Assembly: GCA_029237915.1 (NCBI GenBank) | Contig: JAQWHD010000046.1 | Location: 1-35,157, forward strand | Direction of reading: 5' to 3' | Source: Thalassotalea sp. | Lineage (GTDB): Bacteria; Pseudomonadota; Gammaproteobacteria; Enterobacterales; Alteromonadaceae | Length of the DNA: 35,157 bases | Shown here: positions 7,439 through 17,408 of the stretch, one piece after another | How positions within the stretch are numbered: the stretch's first letter is position 1 | Layout: each line of letters opens with the position of its first letter | The notes under the pieces: model-generated | Databases searched by the model: none | Told to the model about the DNA's origin: nothing | What the model saw: the letters and a program-made list of their open reading frames with translations, nothing else | Program-made: the position numbers and the translations under genes

Positions 7439-10400
7439 TTGATTTATATCTACCCAGCTAATCGTATGGAAGACTTGCTTACTTTATTTGCTAAAGTTCA
7501 GCAAACCTCAACGTTACCAGTGCTTGAGCAAGAAACGGTATTGGTACAAAACCCAGGGATGCAACATTGGCTTAATATGCAACAAGCACAAATTATGGGC
7601 ATAAGTATGAACGCTAAGTTTGTACTTCCGGCACAATTTCTTTGGCAGCAACTGCGTACTCTCTGCGGCGAAGCGGTACCGGAGCAATCTCCATATTCGC
7701 GTGAAGTGTTAGCTTGGCGAATTGATAATCTTTTGCAAAATGAACAAGTTACTGGCAATGACGATTGTGCACAGGCAACTAACTATTGGTGTAAAAACGG
7801 TAAAACCGATCCGTTAAAGCGTTTTCAACTGGCGGTGCAATTAGCAGATTTATACGAGCAATACCTTATTTATCGGCCTAAATGGATTGATGCTTGGGCG
7901 AATGGCAATTCCATTAGCGACTTTGATCAACATGCCAATGAACAAGCTAAATGGCAAGGTTATATTTGGTATTTGCTGCAACAAGAGTCGGCATATAATC
8001 CGCTTGAGCTATTTAAAACTGCAAGCGCCAATATAGAGACCTATAAACATTTGTTGCCTAAGCGGGTTTCAATTTTTGGTATCAACGCGCTGGCGCCAAT
8101 GTGGGTAGATTTTTTAACCTCATTATCAAACGTTATTGATGTACATTTTTATCACTTAAATCCATGTTATGAATATTGGGCCGATATAAAAACAGACAAA
8201 GTAAAAGCCAAACAAGGCTATTTAAGCCAAATTGATAAATGGCCAGAAGATGCGGTGCAAGATGATAGCGCCAATCCACTATTAGCGAACCTTGGTCAGC
8301 AAGGCAGGGAGTTTTTATCGCTTTTACATAATGCTCCTAATATCGAAATTCCTATTTTTGATGAGTTATTTGATGAGCAAGCTCTACAAAGTGACTCAAC
8401 ATCAACAAAACCCAGTGTGTTAAAGCAGATCCAAAAGGATATTTTAACCTTAAGCGACAAAAGGCAAACGCCAACTCAGCATATTGATGGCAGTATTACC
8501 ATCAGCTCGGCGCATAGTGCGCTACGGGAAGTACAAGGCTTGCATGACTACTTATTGCATCAGTTTAATAATGACTTATCGTTAACGCCAAAAGATGTTT
8601 TAGTCATGTGTCCGCAGATTGAGCAATACGCACCTTATATTGATTCTGTTTTTGTTCGCGGTTGGGAAAATATTGGTGAGTCCATTCCGCCATTGCCTTG
8701 TTCTATTGCCGATAGGGTATCTAAGGATTCTGAGCCATTAGTTGCAGCATTTAGTGAGTTGCTATCCTTACCTGATAGCCGATTTAGTGTCAGTCAAATA
8801 CTTGGTTTTTTACGTTTACTGCCACTGCAAATGCGCTTTGGCTTAGCTGAATCTGATATTGAGCTTATTAGTGACTGGTTAGATAAGGCCAATATACATT
8901 GGGGCATAGACAATGAGCATAAAGATAAAGTCTTAAACAGCACTAGCTCTAATTCGCAATTTACTTGGCAACAAGGCTTAGACAGGTTATTGCATGGCTT
9001 TGCTTACGGTGATGAGCTCAGTATAGTAAACGATGACTTAATGTTACCTTGGGTTGAAGGCAGTAATGCCATAATTCTGGGTAAAGTTTTATTACTGTGT
9101 GAGCAATTAAAGTTGATGAACATCAGCTTTAACACAGCTAAAACAGCGAAACAGTGGCAAGAGTCATTACAAAAATTCATTGAGCAATTATTTTTAGACA
9201 AAGATGGCGATAATGGTTTGGTTATTATTAATCATGCCATAGAGTCATTGGCGCTGTATTGCAGCCAAGCGGGTTATGAAGGGGAGATCGAACTTGCGGT
9301 TATTCGTGAATATTTAAACAGCCATTTTTCTCAGCCAGATCCTGGTCGGCAATTTATGATCGGCCAAATTACCTTTTGCTCTATGCTACCTATGCGCTCA
9401 ATCCCTTTTAAAGTACTGGCGGTACTTGGTTTAAACGATGGCGAGTTTCCAAGACAAAGACAGCCACTTGGCTTTGATCTTATGTCGATGACCTCATTAC
9501 AACCAGGGGATAGATCACGCCGAGGTGATGACAGGTATTTATTTTTAGAAGCGTTAATATCGGCACGTGATAGCTTATATTTAAGTTATCAAGGTAATGA
9601 CATTCGCAATAACAATGAGCGGCAACCGTCCATTGTGCTGCGTGAGTTAATGGATTACTTAGTAAATGCCTATCAATGGGACTTTAGCAAAGAGGATGAC
9701 AACTCGCAGCTAAGACAACTGCCGTTGCAGGTGTTTTCTGCTGATAACTTTACTCAACAAAACCCTTACCAGAGCTTTGATAAAAAATGGTTAGATTTAG
9801 GCATGTTAGCCAAAGATAATGCGCCGGATGAAACAAGCATAAAAGCGCTTGATGTACCGTCAGATCAATTACTTAACGTGTCTTTAGCCGACTTAAACCG
9901 TTTTTTAACTAATCCTGCGCAAGTGTTTGCCCAGCAAAGATTAAAACTCTTCTTTAATAAAGACGATGAGAAGTTAACCGATGTTGAGCCATTTACGTTT
10001 AACCATTTAGATAAGTATTTGTTTCAGCAACAAGTGTTTGAACATGAGCTTAAATGCCAAGCCCTGACTAAACAAGGTGTTGAAGCGCTTTCGCAGCAAA
10101 CATTTGCTCAACAAGCACTGCTATCGGGGGATTTCCCTGATACCCCGGTTTTTGCTGGCACATTAGATAAATGGCAAGCGAGTATGGCAAATTTCTCGAA
10201 TGCGGTAATTAGTCAAAAAGCAGTCTATTTAAGTCAACTTGGCCTTACGGAGCAGGAGCTTAGTGTGCTTGAGCAAGACATCTTACAGCACCAGCAGATA
10301 AACGTAGATTTACCTACAAGCACTGAAGAGAGTCAAGCACAAACATGGTTAATCGATGGCAATCTTAGCTTGTACAAACACCAGCAGCAGATAATGCAGT

Positions 10401-10954
10401 TCAGCGCCCGTAATGCCAGTGTTAAAGCAAAAGATCTCACTGGTTTATACCTTAACCACTTACTTGCCTGTAGCCTCTATCCACAAGGGTTTGAGATAAC
10501 CAGTGTTGGTTTTTATATTAGTGAAGGTAATGACAAAAAGGCAGCTAAGTTACAAACGGTAAGTTTTAATTTTATTGACGATGCAAAAGCCAAGCTACAA
10601 GCCATTTTAATTGCTTATCAGGAAAACTTATTAGCACCAAAACTCGTCAATAGTAATATTGCCCACAAGCTGTTGTGGAAATTTAGTCGCGGAGTGGGCA
10701 AGTATATAGATAATGACATTAGCCAAGCGGAATTTACAAAGATGTGGCAAAGCACGCAATATACGCCTGGTTTAGATACTGATCCATACCTAGATTATTT
10801 TTGGCCACAATGCCCAATTATTGCAGAGCATACTTTACATATACGCTCGCTTTATCAAGGGCTTTATCAAAATTTAACCATGAGTGAGCAAGACCTAGAC
10901 ATTTTTGCCAGCAGCATGAGTGCTAATAGCGAGGAGCTTACTGATGAGTGTTAA
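7439..10954 (+). CDS. recC: Exodeoxyribonuclease V subunit gamma (RecC)
   Basis: RecC is the Chi-recognising scaffold of the RecBCD helicase-nuclease that processes double-strand breaks. The 1171-aa protein (E. coli 1122) starts IYIYPANRMEDL and shows VQNPGMQHWL, GISMNAKFVLPAQFLW, YLIYRPKW, NPCYEYWADIK, and the highly conserved LGLNDGEFPRQRQPLGFDLM followed by GDRSRRGDDRYLFLEALISA. No helicase motifs are intact, as expected because RecC is a degenerate helicase-nuclease fold. The start is TTG at 7439-7441, six bases after GGA; the first in-frame ATG (codon 10) would delete the first beta strand, and a stop lies 9 codons upstream. The 3' end overlaps recB by 11 bp. No ptrA gene is present between recC and recB, unlike E. 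coli. Confidence 0.95.
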   Translation: MIYIYPANRMEDLLTLFAKVQQTSTLPVLEQETVLVQNPGMQHWLNMQQAQIMGISMNAKFVLPAQFLWQQLRTLCGEAVPEQSPYSREVLAWRIDNLLQNEQVTGNDDCAQATNYWCKNGKTDPLKRFQLAVQLADLYEQYLIYRPKWIDAWANGNSISDFDQHANEQAKWQGYIWYLLQQESAYNPLELFKTASANIETYKHLLPKRVSIFGINALAPMWVDFLTSLSNVIDVHFYHLNPCYEYWADIKTDKVKAKQGYLSQIDKWPEDAVQDDSANPLLANLGQQGREFLSLLHNAPNIEIPIFDELFDEQALQSDSTSTKPSVLKQIQKDILTLSDKRQTPTQHIDGSITISSAHSALREVQGLHDYLLHQFNNDLSLTPKDVLVMCPQIEQYAPYIDSVFVRGWENIGESIPPLPCSIADRVSKDSEPLVAAFSELLSLPDSRFSVSQILGFLRLLPLQMRFGLAESDIELISDWLDKANIHWGIDNEHKDKVLNSTSSNSQFTWQQGLDRLLHGFAYGDELSIVNDDLMLPWVEGSNAIILGKVLLLCEQLKLMNISFNTAKTAKQWQESLQKFIEQLFLDKDGDNGLVIINHAIESLALYCSQAGYEGEIELAVIREYLNSHFSQPDPGRQFMIGQITFCSMLPMRSIPFKVLAVLGLNDGEFPRQRQPLGFDLMSMTSLQPGDRSRRGDDRYLFLEALISARDSLYLSYQGNDIRNNNERQPSIVLRELMDYLVNAYQWDFSKEDDNSQLRQLPLQVFSADNFTQQNPYQSFDKKWLDLGMLAKDNAPDETSIKALDVPSDQLLNVSLADLNRFLTNPAQVFAQQRLKLFFNKDDEKLTDVEPFTFNHLDKYLFQQQVFEHELKCQALTKQGVEALSQQTFAQQALLSGDFPDTPVFAGTLDKWQASMANFSNAVISQKAVYLSQLGLTEQELSVLEQDILQHQQINVDLPTSTEESQAQTWLIDGNLSLYKHQQQIMQFSARNASVKAKDLTGLYLNHLLACSLYPQGFEITSVGFYISEGNDKKAAKLQTVSFNFIDDAKAKLQAILIAYQENLLAPKLVNSNIAHKLLWKFSRGVGKYIDNDISQAEFTKMWQSTQYTPGLDTDPYLDYFWPQCPIIAEHTLHIRSLYQGLYQNLTMSEQDLDIFASSMSANSEELTDEC

Positions 10955-13900
10955 TAACGAGAGCAATCAAGAGCTGCAGAGCAGCAATAATGAAGTTAAC
11001 ACTGTGCAGACAACGGCACTGCCTCTGCAAGCTCAGACTTTACCGCTTTATGGTAAGCACCTTATTGAAGCGAGTGCAGGTACGGGTAAAACATATAATA
11101 TCACCCGCATTTATTTGCGCATGTTGTTAGAGCGTAAAATAAGCACCGAAAACATCTTAGTTATGACCTTCACTAAAGCGGCTACTGAGGAGATCAGAGG
11201 CCGTATTGATGAGTTTTTAAGAGAGACTTTGGCAAACTGGTCAACATTAACAGCAGATGTCAGCGATGAATTTTTTTACCCTTTAGGGCAGAAAGTCACT
11301 GAGGTTGAAGCTAAAGTTTTGATCAAGAGTGCATTGCTGAACTTAGATGAAGCGGCCATATATACCATCCATGGGTTTTGTAAAAGGGTACTGTCACAGC
11401 AAGCGTTTGCCTCTGGTATGAATTTTAACGCTAAAATGGAAGCCGATGATAGTGAAATAGTAAGCCAAGCAACGCAAGACCATTATCGCTTGTTAGCGCA
11501 AAGTGCCGATCTACAAGCTTACAAATTGTTTGTTGAACATTGGCCAACACCAGATGATTTTATCTCGAGTTTTAAAAATTTACTCTATGATGAACACTTA
11601 CCCAATGTCAGTAATAAGCAAAGTTTAACTGACTCATTAGCGGCTCTTGCGGCTAAGTCGAAACAACAAATTTTAGCAGCAGAAGATATGATCTATGCTG
11701 CACTAATTGATACGAAAAAAGCTAAAGCAAGAGATACTCGAATTAGCGAGTTTGAACAGTTACTTGAATTTCTAACCGAGTTGTCATTAGGGCATAAATC
11801 AATTGATGAGCTGTTAGAAAGCGCCCCTGATTTTAAGTTTATTAGTGCCGCGCGCTATAAAACCTTTGCTGAAAAAGACAAACTTAAAAATGCCTTTGCT
11901 AGTTGCAACGATTTGGCTAAAATTATCGGTGATTTTGGTAACGCGTTACTTAAGTGTGAGAGCTATTCGTTAGTGGTAAATGCTGTGCAGGCCATAAAAG
12001 CTATGGTTGTTGAGCAAAAGGCGCTGTTAAGCTTGTTAAACTTTGATGACTTAATCACTAACCTAGATTTAGCTTTAACAAAAGAGCAGGACAGCCATGA
12101 TAAACCGCTAACTAACGCTTTAATTGAGCAATATCCAATCGCTTTAATTGACGAATTTCAAGATACAGATCAAAAGCAATTTAATATTTTACAGCTGCTT
12201 TATTTTAGTCAGTATCAGCAAAGCGCTGAGCAAAGTACAGAGCTAAACACAGAGCAAAGCAAGCAAACTGCCTTGTATCTAATTGGTGATCCAAAACAGG
12301 CCATTTACGGTTTTCGTGGTGGTGATATATTTACCTATTTAAATGCTGGTAAACAAGTTGATCAACAATGGATGATGGATACCAATTGGCGTTCATCTAG
12401 CAATATGATCGCCGGTTACAATCAGCTGTTTTATGGTGAAGCCATCCCTGAGCAAACACAACCAACTAATAAGGTAAGCAGTGTTGATGTGTTTGGCTTT
12501 GGTATTAGTTATTTGCCAGTTAAACCTAGTGCGATTGCCGATAAGCAACAATTAATCGATGCCGGTGAGGATAACTTTAAAGCATTACAGTTTATCGACT
12601 TTGACGCGCCTGATGAGTATATCCATCATGGTTATATAAAGACCGAGTTTAGATCGGCAATGGCCAACTGGATAGCGGCAGAAATAAGCAGGTTATTAAC
12701 CTCTACGCAGTTAGTTGAAAATGGCTCGTCAACAGCAGTTAAAGCCGGTGATATTGCGATACTCGTGCGTGATGGCCGAGAAGCTGAAATAATTAAACGT
12801 TCGTTAAGTGATCTAGGTTTAGCTTGTGTTTATAAATCACAACGCTCAAATTTATTTTTAAGTGACGTGGCGAAAAGCTTTGTCGTGGTGCTCAGTGCCA
12901 TTATTAATGCTGAAGATGATAGGGCATTCATTACCGCACTTGCGGGGCCGTATTTTGCTTTTGACAGTGAGCGTTTGTTTAAAGTACAAAATGATGAGCG
13001 CGAATGGGAAGACTTACGCAGTGAGTTTAATCAATTAAGAACAACTTGGTTTAAGCGTGGCTTTATGGCAATGGCGCTTAATTTATTGCACAACCACTAT
13101 CCTGGCGCCAGTCAGGATAACGAGAGAAATTTAACCAACATTATTCATTTGTTTGAGTTATTACAAACCACCAGTCAGCGCTTAAAGCAACCACAAGAGT
13201 TACTGGCTTATTTAGTTGAACAGTGTCAAAACCCTGCTCAAAGTGAAGCAGAGCTGCGTTTAGAAAGCGATGCCGACTTGATCCAAATTATTACTCAACA
13301 TGGCTCTAAAGGTCTTGAATACCCGGTGGTGTTTGTACCATTTGCCAGTATTCATAAAAACCCGGTTAAGTTTGGCAAAGTCGATAAAGAAGTGCTGCGT
13401 TATCATGATGATAGCGGCGCTCTTAAAGTGCATTTAGGCAAAGATAGCGATGGTCGAGAGCGTATGGCTAATGAAGGTTATGCCGAAGACATACGTTTAT
13501 TGTACGTTGCTATTACTAGGGCTAAGCACCGTTGTTATTTAGCGTGTTTTAAGGCACAAGAATATCACTTGTCCCCCCTTGGCCACGCCCTAAAAATGCC
13601 AATAAAGAGTGATTTTTCGCAAGCATTACAGCCACTAATTAACGCCGCGCCCAACGCGATTGGTTTGCACTCATTACATGGTGATGAATTTAAAGGGGCC
13701 ACTCATTTAGCACAGCAGAGCAGTGAAGAGTACGGCACGGCAGACTTTAATGGCCGCATTGAAAGAGATTGGTGGTTAAGTTCATTCTCTGCCCTTACTC
13801 GTAACATTATTCACGGCGGTAAAACCGAACGTGACCGTGATGGCGACTTGCTTAATGTTGCTAAGCCTTTGAAGAAAGATTTAATTCGCTTTGCGTTTGT

Positions 13901-14693
13901 CAAAGGCGCTCGTACCGGTAATTTATTGCACGATATTTTTGAAAATATTGATTTTGTTAAGCCTAACTGGCAACAACAGGCGGTATATAACTTAACTAAA
14001 TTTGGCGAGTTACCGCAAGGTTTTAGCAGTGATGATGTGTTTGCTTGGTTAGAGGATACTCTGCAAGCACCATTAAACTCTCAAAACTTAACGTTAAGCT
14101 CACTACCTGTTGCGGCAACACTTAGAGAAGCGGAATTTTACTTTCCAATGGAAGGTGTTGATGTATATCGATTAAAGAAGGTACTGAAGCAGTTTAGACA
14201 ATCACTTTGTCAGCAAGGCTTATTAACAAATAGTCAGTTAAACGCTGTGGACCATGAATTGCCAGCCTTTGGTCAATTAAAAGGTATGATGCATGGTTTT
14301 ATCGATTTAATATTTGTTGATGAGGGTAAATATTTTGTCAGCGATTATAAGTCTAGCCACTTAGGTGATGTTTTTGCTGACTATAGCCCACAGTCGCTTG
14401 CCAGTCATGTGGTTGCCAACTTTTATGATTTACAGTTCCTGATTTATTCCTTGGCTCTACATCGTTATTTGCAAACACGAATAGATGATTACTCGATAGC
14501 GACACATTTTGGCGGCGTATATTATTTATATTTACGCGGTATGAGCGCCGATAGTGAGGATCTTAACGGTGTTTTTTATCACAGCTTGTCGGTGGATATA
14601 CTTGAACAATTAGATGCTATTTTCTCTGGCACAAAACCGCCATTAAATAGTATAGAGATAAGTGCAGACGTTAAGGAAGACCATTATGAGTAA
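10944..14693 (+). CDS. recB: Exodeoxyribonuclease V subunit beta (RecB)
   Basis: RecB is the 3'-5' SF1 helicase and nuclease subunit of RecBCD. The 1249-aa protein has Walker A ASAGTGKT (43-50), motif Ia-like TFTKAATEEIRGRI (75-88), motif II DEFQDTD (403-409), GDPKQAIYGFRGGD and TQHGSKGLEYPVVFVP. At the C terminus, GFIDLIF and DYKS provide nuclease residues D1121, D1134 and K1136, with the same 13-residue spacing as D1067 and D1080 of E. coli. The frame is open further upstream from a GTG at 10920, but the ATG at 10944 is preceded by GAGGAG seven bases away, so I chose it. It overlaps recC by 11 bp and recD by 8 bp, indicating translational coupling. Confidence 0.96.
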   Translation: MSVNNESNQELQSSNNEVNTVQTTALPLQAQTLPLYGKHLIEASAGTGKTYNITRIYLRMLLERKISTENILVMTFTKAATEEIRGRIDEFLRETLANWSTLTADVSDEFFYPLGQKVTEVEAKVLIKSALLNLDEAAIYTIHGFCKRVLSQQAFASGMNFNAKMEADDSEIVSQATQDHYRLLAQSADLQAYKLFVEHWPTPDDFISSFKNLLYDEHLPNVSNKQSLTDSLAALAAKSKQQILAAEDMIYAALIDTKKAKARDTRISEFEQLLEFLTELSLGHKSIDELLESAPDFKFISAARYKTFAEKDKLKNAFASCNDLAKIIGDFGNALLKCESYSLVVNAVQAIKAMVVEQKALLSLLNFDDLITNLDLALTKEQDSHDKPLTNALIEQYPIALIDEFQDTDQKQFNILQLLYFSQYQQSAEQSTELNTEQSKQTALYLIGDPKQAIYGFRGGDIFTYLNAGKQVDQQWMMDTNWRSSSNMIAGYNQLFYGEAIPEQTQPTNKVSSVDVFGFGISYLPVKPSAIADKQQLIDAGEDNFKALQFIDFDAPDEYIHHGYIKTEFRSAMANWIAAEISRLLTSTQLVENGSSTAVKAGDIAILVRDGREAEIIKRSLSDLGLACVYKSQRSNLFLSDVAKSFVVVLSAIINAEDDRAFITALAGPYFAFDSERLFKVQNDEREWEDLRSEFNQLRTTWFKRGFMAMALNLLHNHYPGASQDNERNLTNIIHLFELLQTTSQRLKQPQELLAYLVEQCQNPAQSEAELRLESDADLIQIITQHGSKGLEYPVVFVPFASIHKNPVKFGKVDKEVLRYHDDSGALKVHLGKDSDGRERMANEGYAEDIRLLYVAITRAKHRCYLACFKAQEYHLSPLGHALKMPIKSDFSQALQPLINAAPNAIGLHSLHGDEFKGATHLAQQSSEEYGTADFNGRIERDWWLSSFSALTRNIIHGGKTERDRDGDLLNVAKPLKKDLIRFAFVKGARTGNLLHDIFENIDFVKPNWQQQAVYNLTKFGELPQGFSSDDVFAWLEDTLQAPLNSQNLTLSSLPVAATLREAEFYFPMEGVDVYRLKKVLKQFRQSLCQQGLLTNSQLNAVDHELPAFGQLKGMMHGFIDLIFVDEGKYFVSDYKSSHLGDVFADYSPQSLASHVVANFYDLQFLIYSLALHRYLQTRIDDYSIATHFGGVYYLYLRGMSADSEDLNGVFYHSLSVDILEQLDAIFSGTKPPLNSIEISADVKEDHYE

Positions 14694-16626
14694 GCAAAAA
14701 GGTATGCTTGTCTATTCTAACTTTTATTTAGCACAGCAGGCTTTGCCAGGTATTGAAGCCATTGATTTTTATTTGGCGCAGTCAATTTTTAAACAAAGCT
14801 CGATACATCATGATGACAGTGAGATAGAGGTGTTGTTTCATCTGTTTTTAGCGCTAAGTGAAAGTCAACGCAATGGTCACAGTTGCCTTGACTTAGCAGA
14901 GGTTGCTGGCAGCACTTTGTGGCAAGGCAGTGACCTTGATGTTGAATATAGCGGCGCGTCAGCAACACATGCTGAGCAAACAACCGAAATGGCATCAGGT
15001 TTTACCTTTCCCAATTTAGAACGCTTATTATCTTTATTAGCGCCTTATAGCCGAAGTGAAGACAGTCAGCAACTACTAGTTGTATTAGAGTTTGAGCAAT
15101 TATACCTACGTCGTTATTGGCAATTTGAACAACAACTTGCCAACTTTCTTAGTGAAAAAGTAAAGCATGTTAGCGCTGGCGACAACACCAAGTGTAGAGA
15201 AATAATCAAGCACTTGTTCAGTGAACAAAACCCAGACATTGATTGGCAATTAATCAGTGTGGCGAATGCCTTAAACAAAAATTTTGCAATAATCGCTGGT
15301 GGCCCCGGCACGGGTAAAACCTATACGGTAACTAAGTTATTAGCCGGCTTGTTAATGCAGCAACCGGATGCCCATATCGCCATGGTTGCACCTACAGGCA
15401 AAGCCGCTCAACGCTTGACTGAGTCGATTATATCTGCGGTTTCTGCCTTTAAAAAGGCTGGAGCTATTAACTCTGATATTTTAGATAGAATCCCAAGCAC
15501 CGCCTCAACAATACATAGATTACTCGGTGTGATCAAAAACAGTCCAAACTTTCGTCATAACCAAGAAAACAAGCTAAGCTGTGATGTGCTGCTCATTGAT
15601 GAAGTCTCTATGGTCGACCTGCCAATGATGACGCGCACATTTAGGGCGTTACCGACTCATTGTAAAGTGATTTTACTTGGCGATGCAGACCAATTACCGT
15701 CAGTGGCAACGGGCAGTGTGTTAGCCGATTTAGCTCCATGGCCAAGCACGCAATATAGTCATGCTAACAAAGATTATATAGAGCAGGTTACTGGCCAAAC
15801 TTTACCTTATTTTGAACAAGACACTAGCATTGATTACTTAAGTTATTTAACCTTCAGTCGACGTTTTTCTGGTGAAGGGGGTATAGGTAAAATAGCCAAA
15901 TTAGTGATTGCCGGCGAGGCTGATAATTCATGGCAACAACTCAGTGCTAGTAACAGTGATGAATTGAGCTATGTAGGCAATAAGTCAATTATTGATTATA
16001 TAAATCAACTAACTACTCAGTACTATGCACCGATCTTCAAAGCTCAATCTATCAGTGACGCATTTAAAGTTTTAGATAATTTTCGCATCCTTGCCCCAAC
16101 AAGAGAAGGTGAAACCGGTTTAGTAAACTTAAATGCCTTGGTTGAACAGCAATTAACTAAATTAAATTGTATCAAGGCCAGCAACGAACTTTATCATGGT
16201 AAACCTATTATGATCAGCCAAAACCATTATGGCGTGGGCTTATTTAACGGTGATATTGGTTTGCTGTTTAATGATCAAGCAGGACGTTTAATGGCTTATT
16301 TTGCTGATGGTAATAGTAATGCTGAAGGTGATATTGTAGGTGATGGTTATCGAGCGTTATCAATTGCTCGTCTACCTGCCTTTGAGACGGTCTATGCGAT
16401 GACTATCCACAAAACTCAGGGCTCTGAATTTAATAATGTTGCGTTAGTACTACCCAATGCAGGTAAAAATCGATTATTATCTCGCGAGTTAATATATACA
16501 GGTATTACTAGGGCCAAAAGTCATCTGCAAATATTCACTAGCAAAGATGTTTGGCAATCGGCGGTAAGAACAAAAGTATCAAGAGCTTCAGGCTTAACAA
16601 AACGCTTACTTGATGCGTTAAAATAG
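14686..16626 (+). CDS. recD: Exodeoxyribonuclease V subunit alpha (RecD)
   Basis: RecD is the 5'-3' SF1B helicase of RecBCD. The 646-aa protein (E. coli 608) contains Walker A GGPGTGKT (205-212), PTGKAAQRLTES (236-246), Walker B DEVSMVD (305-311), GDADQLPSV (332-340) and the C-terminal TIHKTQGSEFNNVALVLP and YTGITRAKSHL helicase motifs. ATG at 14686 is preceded by AAGGAAGA at good spacing and overlaps the recB stop by 8 bp; an upstream in-frame start at 14662 has no such support. All ATPase motifs are present, so the complex should be a full RecBCD with two motors. Confidence 0.95.
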   Translation: MSKQKGMLVYSNFYLAQQALPGIEAIDFYLAQSIFKQSSIHHDDSEIEVLFHLFLALSESQRNGHSCLDLAEVAGSTLWQGSDLDVEYSGASATHAEQTTEMASGFTFPNLERLLSLLAPYSRSEDSQQLLVVLEFEQLYLRRYWQFEQQLANFLSEKVKHVSAGDNTKCREIIKHLFSEQNPDIDWQLISVANALNKNFAIIAGGPGTGKTYTVTKLLAGLLMQQPDAHIAMVAPTGKAAQRLTESIISAVSAFKKAGAINSDILDRIPSTASTIHRLLGVIKNSPNFRHNQENKLSCDVLLIDEVSMVDLPMMTRTFRALPTHCKVILLGDADQLPSVATGSVLADLAPWPSTQYSHANKDYIEQVTGQTLPYFEQDTSIDYLSYLTFSRRFSGEGGIGKIAKLVIAGEADNSWQQLSASNSDELSYVGNKSIIDYINQLTTQYYAPIFKAQSISDAFKVLDNFRILAPTREGETGLVNLNALVEQQLTKLNCIKASNELYHGKPIMISQNHYGVGLFNGDIGLLFNDQAGRLMAYFADGNSNAEGDIVGDGYRALSIARLPAFETVYAMTIHKTQGSEFNNVALVLPNAGKNRLLSRELIYTGITRAKSHLQIFTSKDVWQSAVRTKVSRASGLTKRLLDALK

Positions 16627-16661
16627 ACGTATTTACATTGTAGATACAACATAGGAAACAA

Positions 16662-17171
16662 ATGAAATTACAAAAAATCGATAAAGTTCGCTATCGTAAG
16701 CACTTTAATGTGGTTATGGTTGCTTTTATAGCAAGCTTTTTGATCTTAGCCGTTCTATTAGGACAGCTATTTATTAGCTTATTTAGTGCACCCGGTGCAG
16801 ATAACTTCTGGTTTAATCTTTCTGGCGTGGCGGTTGCTTTTTTGATTGTCCTTACATTAGTCAATCGCTTTAAAAATCATCTGTTTATGACAGAAGTTTT
16901 ATACGTTTGGGAGATGAAAAAACAAATTAATTATATCCACCGTAAATTGGCTAAAGTGAAGAAACTGGCATTTGATGAGAAAAATGTTGATGCGATAATT
17001 ATTTTGACTTTTTACTATCAAGCCTGCGGACAGTTATATCATCTAGACGACAATACCATTACGGTTTCTTCATTAAATGCAGAAAAACAAAAGCTTGAAG
17101 ATTTGATTGCTAAATATAATCTTACAATTAATATTGATCTTTATGAACAAGCTTTAATTAAATCGATTTAA
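16662..17171 (+). CDS. DUF3087-type small membrane protein
   Basis: The 169-aa protein has a basic N terminus (KLQKIDKVRYRKHFN), two membrane segments (about 16-39 and 47-65) and a helical cytoplasmic part of about 100 residues that contains a probable coiled stretch (KKQINYIHRKLAKVKKL). It resembles the DUF3087 family of marine gammaproteobacteria; no function is known. It begins 35 bp after recD with AGGAAAC in front of the ATG, so it is probably the last gene of the recCBD transcript, but the link may be only positional. A large hairpin lies 20 bp after its stop. Confidence 0.65.
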   Translation: MKLQKIDKVRYRKHFNVVMVAFIASFLILAVLLGQLFISLFSAPGADNFWFNLSGVAVAFLIVLTLVNRFKNHLFMTEVLYVWEMKKQINYIHRKLAKVKKLAFDEKNVDAIIILTFYYQACGQLYHLDDNTITVSSLNAEKQKLEDLIAKYNLTINIDLYEQALIKSI

Positions 17172-17191
17172 CCTAACTCACTGATTCATTA

Positions 17192-17230
17192 AGTATTATT
17201 TACGCTCATAACGTGAGTGTAAATAATACT
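17192..17230. repeat. 17-bp-arm hairpin between DUF3087 and the CadC-like gene
   Basis: The arms (17192-17208 and 17214-17230) pair over 17 positions with one G-U/C-T deviation around a 5-base loop (TAACG). There is no T tract on either side, which is unusual for an intrinsic terminator. It could be an operator for the winged-helix regulator that starts 178 bp downstream, a Rho-assisted terminator for the rec transcript, or a dispersed repeat. Confidence 0.7.
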
Positions 17231-17408
17231 CATTACTACTTTGCTATTTTGTATGGCGAACGTGCAAAAACTCACTAAACTTAAGCCTTAGATCAAATAC
17301 ATTTTTCAGCCTGCATAATAATAACAATCGTTCATAACGTTAGCTTATTTTTTACCTATTTAGATAAGCTCGTTTATTTTGCTCTTAAGAAACGCTAAAG
17401 GATCTTTT

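Noticed and set aside
10920-10943. Upstream GTG start for recB
   Set aside because: The ATG at 10944 has an ideal GAGGAG site; the longer form adds residues with no family support.
15300-15340. Possibility that recD is a RecD2-type helicase
   Set aside because: The gene overlaps recB in a recCBD operon and has RecD length (646 aa) and motifs; RecD2 proteins occur without RecBC.
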